Assembly: GCA_023375785.1 (NCBI GenBank)
Contig: SZWC01002417.1
Location: 28,684 to 49,186, forward strand
DNA from: Penium margaritaceum
Taxonomy: Eukaryota; Streptophyta; Zygnematophyceae; Desmidiales; Peniaceae
Direction: 5' to 3'
DNA length: 20,503 nt
Shown: one piece after another, positions 17,933 through 20,503 of the stretch
Layout: each line of letters begins with the position of its first letter
Position numbering within the stretch: position 1 is the first letter of the stretch
Notes under the pieces: model-generated
What the model was told of the DNA's origin: nothing
What the model saw: the letters and a program-made list of their open reading frames with translations, nothing else
The model's database searches: none
Translations under genes and position numbers: made by a program

Positions 17933-19502
17933 TGTCAGAAACTGGGGTGCGGTTCCAACGTGGCCCGACGGGTCTTCTGTGCTCACGGCTATGTTTTGTG
18001 CCGGTGGTTCTGAGTCTAAGCATAAGCTTTTCTGGTCACCCCACGCTATGTTTCCGGCAGTTGAAGACAAATGTGAGATAGTCACTTTTGCGAAGGGAGT
18101 AACGCAATTTTGCATTACTTTTTTAACATAAACATGACATGAACATTTGTAGGGCTATCATGAGCTCTCAAACGCACCAAACCGTGCGCGATTTGGATCA
18201 CCGTAGCTCCCGCTACATCAGCCGAAGCGTAGCACCCCAAATCAGCCGCTTAGTCGGTGACGCGCACCACGTCGCTCGCCGAGGCGCCCTCACACATCAA
18301 GGACCCATCAAAACGCCATTCCGGAGGCGCAGATGTCCCTACGCATGGTAGCGGGGCCCCTCACGCCTTTGGAGTTTGTTTCGATGAGTTAATCATCGAG
18401 TTTAGTGATGGGGATTGATGTAGGTCGAAACTTGTTTGCGGACCTCCATTCGTAATTTTGACCAAGTCTCCAAGTAACAAACTGTAATAGTGAGTTTCGG
18501 ACTGCGAGCCAGGATTTTGGCTGAGTCCCTCAGTAGCAAACTGCAATCCTGAAATCCGGCGGATCATCCACCGAACGCCTCAGCAGATGTTCCGGAGGAA
18601 AATCCCCAAATGACATTTTGTTGCTCGTTCCGGTCAATTATTCATCGGAAGTCGAACCGCGGCCGGCTCCCAGAGCCGCCGCGCACACCCCAACTTTGGA
18701 AGCCTTTATCTCCCTCGTCACTATTCCGATTGGGCAAACTTGTCCGAGGCGATGACCTGACCAGTCGCCACGACCTTCTGTGACGATGAGGACAGGTGTA
18801 TAAGGCGAGCGACTGTTCCGAAAAATAGGTGAAGTATTATGTGACGGCCAGCAATAGCACATGGCAAACTCCGCCGGCGAATCTCGTAAGCGCCAAACTC
18901 TGACCTGACGTGAGAGACCTACCTGGTACGCCGGCCAAACGTCAAGTTTTTAACTGGCACTAATTTTATATCATTGTAGATGTTTCAGTCAGGCCCACTT
19001 CGGCTGAACCCAATTAATAAAGGAGAACAGAACAGGACCTGGGTTCGAACCGTCGTGAACGTGCGAAGGCTAGCGCGTCAGTAAATCCTAAGGAAGCATG
19101 GCAAACTTTTTTTGAATAAATGACGGCCACAACGGCTTGGGCGGTAAGTCAATGATTCAGCCGTTCAGGTCGGCTTACTTCTTCAACCACCGCTATCAGA
19201 GCTGAGCATCCGATAGGCTAGGAATCAGATAGGCTCAAAACTTTGACATCTGCCTAGAACCAACACATCCCATCAGGATAGAGCGAAAACTAGGATTACC
19301 TGATCAATTCATCCATTCCGATTCCGGTTGAATAACTTCCACCGGATTTAGCGACTCGTCAAATTTCAGGGGCTGTCCTTCATTTTAAGATCCGAGCAAT
19401 CGTGGAGTCGCCAGATCCGTCGACGAGGAATTTCCTCTCTTTGGCGGCTCGTCGGCGCCTCCCGGCGCCACACTTGGGCATGCAGAGGGGCAATTTCCAA
19501 CA
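17933..19502 (-). repeat. Element 3 5' LTR, interrupted
   Basis: The copy consists of 17933-18731 and 19324-19502, separated by an insert plus one duplication copy. The left boundary starts TGTCAGAAAC, as in the other LTR (12532). The right boundary ends CCAACA, followed by the AATGT duplication. The insert lies where the intact LTR has CTCGTTACAGGTCTGATTCC (13313-13332). Confidence 0.95.
18723..19323. mobile_element. Unclassified 583-bp insert with 9-bp target duplication
   Basis: ATTCCGATT at 18723-18731 is repeated exactly at 19315-19323. The 583 bases between (18732-19314) are absent from the other LTR, so this is a real insertion. No terminal inverted repeat is visible (starts GGGCAAACTT, ends AATTCATCC), there is no poly-A tail and no open frame of note. 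A 9-bp duplication is typical of Mutator-like elements. If the duplication is read as 7 bp (TTCCGAT), the insert instead starts TGGG and ends TCCA, like a solo LTR. Internal landmarks are a GGTTCGAACC palindrome (19042-19051), which resembles a tRNA B box, and TATCAGAGC (about 19194-19202), identical to the core of the iMet primer site. Confidence 0.85.
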
Positions 19503-19507
19503 AATGT
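19503..19507. repeat. Target-site duplication, right copy (element 3)
   Basis: AATGT, matching AATGG at 12527-12531 at four of five positions. Confidence 0.75.
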
Positions 19508-19713
19508 ACCATATGCATCTCTTTCCCATTGAACTTTGCCTCCAGGCCCAGCCTTGGTTGGGCTTGCCTCTAGATTACTTGGAACAACATGAACATGAGT
19601 TGAATGGGCTTTTTCCATCTGTAATGATTCGGAAGGCAGGCTCAAGGCCGATCATCGGGTCCAGCACGCCATCTGAAAGGAGTTGGCGGAGATCTATGGA
19701 GAAAACTGGCTAG
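19505..19713 (+). pseudogene. Continuation of the interrupted LINE-like frame
   Basis: If element 3 and one duplication copy are removed, the plus frame that starts at 12438 runs on without a stop from 12529 into 19505 and ends at the TAG at 19711-19713. The right part includes LFPIELCLQAQPWLGLPLDY. A neighbouring frame holds ADHRVQHAI and KELAEIYGENWLGVRVESKG (about 19648-19723), which loosely resembles the RHN-type block downstream of LINE reverse transcriptases. The frame continuity is seen directly. The family assignment of this part is weak. Confidence 0.4.
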
Positions 19714-20503
19714 GGGTAAGAGTGGAGTCAAAGGGGTATCCGCAACAGCCAGAGGGGTATGTGGAAGAGCTCCATTCTCACCTTATCCCATGACTTTGGT
19801 CAGGGTGCAGTGTGGGTGGTTGGAGGAGGGTGCGGTGTTGCGGGTGGTGAAGACCATGAAAGAGGTAGTATGTGGCAGCTCTCGGTCAGAAGGTGGGTGG
19901 AGGCTGAGCAAGATGGCGCAGGAGAATTTTCGTGGGTTGGGCCAAGACTGTTGGCGGTTTGTCCAACAATTGGGGCAATGTATTGAGGGAGGGGTCAGCG
20001 TCCACCAGTGGCGACAGATTAGCTGGGATAGGTGGCCCCCGCCATGATCCTCTTTGCTCAACGACTCTTCATCACTGGCATACAACATCATTGCAACATC
20101 ATCCGCAACAATATGCTCCTCAGCCAAGGGCTTGGCCTCGGCCCTCTGACCTTGCCCGACTTGTTCTATACAAACCCTCCGGAGAAGGAGGAAGACCACA
20201 ACCACTCCTGCAAACTATTTGCTTGCTTCTGTCCTGAATGTTCTCCCGTCCCCCTTTTTCAACCCTATTCTGCTGCGGGTGGCGACGTAACATTACTACA
20301 TGCTTTTGCCGCTCCATGGCAACATTATTCCCCACTTCATTCATGAAATCTTTTGTTGGAAACAAACATTTGCGCACTAGGCCTGCCATGGAACTGCCAA
20401 GCCCATGAATTGCACAGTTGTCTCACGCAGAATATTAGAATTTCCACCCATGGGAGGCGCACCATAGGGGTTGACAATCCAAGAGAGGGCAAAGGTAGGG
20501 GAG
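19714..20503. other. Unassigned right end
   Basis: No confident gene. Overlapping open frames exist on both strands: 19783-20205 (-, 140 codons), 19932-20237 (+) and 20032-20346 (+). None has a domain I recognise, and the plus frames look like decayed continuation of the LINE-like DNA. No LTR or terminal repeat is seen up to the window edge. Confidence 0.4.

Larger units (their letters stand above)
12532..19502 (-). mobile_element. Element 3: complete Ty1/copia LTR retrotransposon with split 5' LTR
   Basis: The element is 6,971 bp and lies on the minus strand. The LTRs are 12532-13509 (978 bp) and 17933-19502 (1,570 bp). Removing the 583-bp insert and one 9-bp duplication copy from the latter leaves exactly 978 bp. 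LTR ends are TGT...ACA. The internal order is primer site, gag, protease, integrase, reverse transcriptase, RNase H and purine tract, as in copia. About 14 of the first 170 LTR positions differ by eye, so it is younger than element 2. It carries many nonsense changes and altered catalytic residues and is inactive. It landed in the LINE-like remnant that flanks it. Confidence 0.96.

Noticed and set aside
18954-19051. tRNA gene or clear tRNA-derived SINE inside the insert
   Set aside because: A B-box-like GGTTCGAACC is present, but I could not find a convincing A box at proper spacing, a cloverleaf or an A-rich tail.
18732-19314. Helitron as the class of the insert
   Set aside because: Helitrons insert between A and T without target duplication. 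This insert has a perfect 9-bp duplication and no CTRR end with hairpin.
19783-20205. Minus-strand open frame of 140 codons
   Set aside because: No recognisable domain, no neighbour supporting it, and overlapping plus frames of similar length. Kept as unassigned DNA.
1-20503. CRISPR array, operon, phage or bacterial defence system
   Set aside because: No regularly spaced repeats, no Shine-Dalgarno-led gene strings and no such protein motifs were seen. All recognisable coding DNA is eukaryotic retrotransposon.

Overview
This window looks like transposon-filled nuclear DNA from a plant-lineage eukaryote, probably a green or streptophyte alga or an early land plant. I infer the lineage from Ty1/copia retrotransposons whose primer-binding sites fit plant-type initiator tRNA-Met (a TATCAGAGC core in one element, an anticodon-stem fit in another). 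I cannot name the species. I found no intact gene, no rRNA or tRNA gene, no CRISPR array and no bacterial-style operon.

Layout. Positions 1-32 are a pure G run at the window edge. From about 1139 to 2430 (+) lies a decayed copia fragment (element 1) carrying only reverse transcriptase and RNase H. From 3212 to 8673 (-) lies a structurally complete but badly decayed copia element (element 2): LTRs of 646 and 660 bp, TGAT...ATCA ends, a 3'-end tRNA-iMet primer site, a short purine tract and a near-perfect 5-bp target duplication. From 8674 to 11411 there is unassigned DNA with a candidate MITE (9126-9293) and a 43-base C run (9737-9779). From about 11412 to 12529 (+) lies a decayed non-LTR (LINE-type) reverse transcriptase. 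It is interrupted by a second complete copia element (element 3, 12532-19502, -) with LTRs of 978 bp. The LINE-side reading frame appears to resume at 19505. The 5' LTR of element 3 is itself split by a 583-bp insert (18732-19314) flanked by a 9-bp duplication. The last 0.8 kb is unassigned.

Order of events: LINE-type DNA first, then element 3 into it, then the 583-bp insert into element 3. Element 2 is older than element 3 by LTR divergence (about 18% against about 8% in the stretches I counted by eye). Nothing here can transpose by itself: element 3 retains a 531-codon protease-integrase frame, but two of three integrase catalytic acids and one of the two reverse transcriptase active-site aspartates are changed. 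Nearly all its lesions are G:C to A:T transitions, as expected of a methylated, silenced element.

The most informative points are (1) two copia families side by side that use different regions of the same initiator tRNA as primer, one matching the tRNA 3' end and one matching the anticodon stem-loop (the half-tRNA mode known from Drosophila copia), (2) the transition-only decay of element 3, and (3) the unclassified 583-bp insert. I see no convincing new defence or metabolic system.
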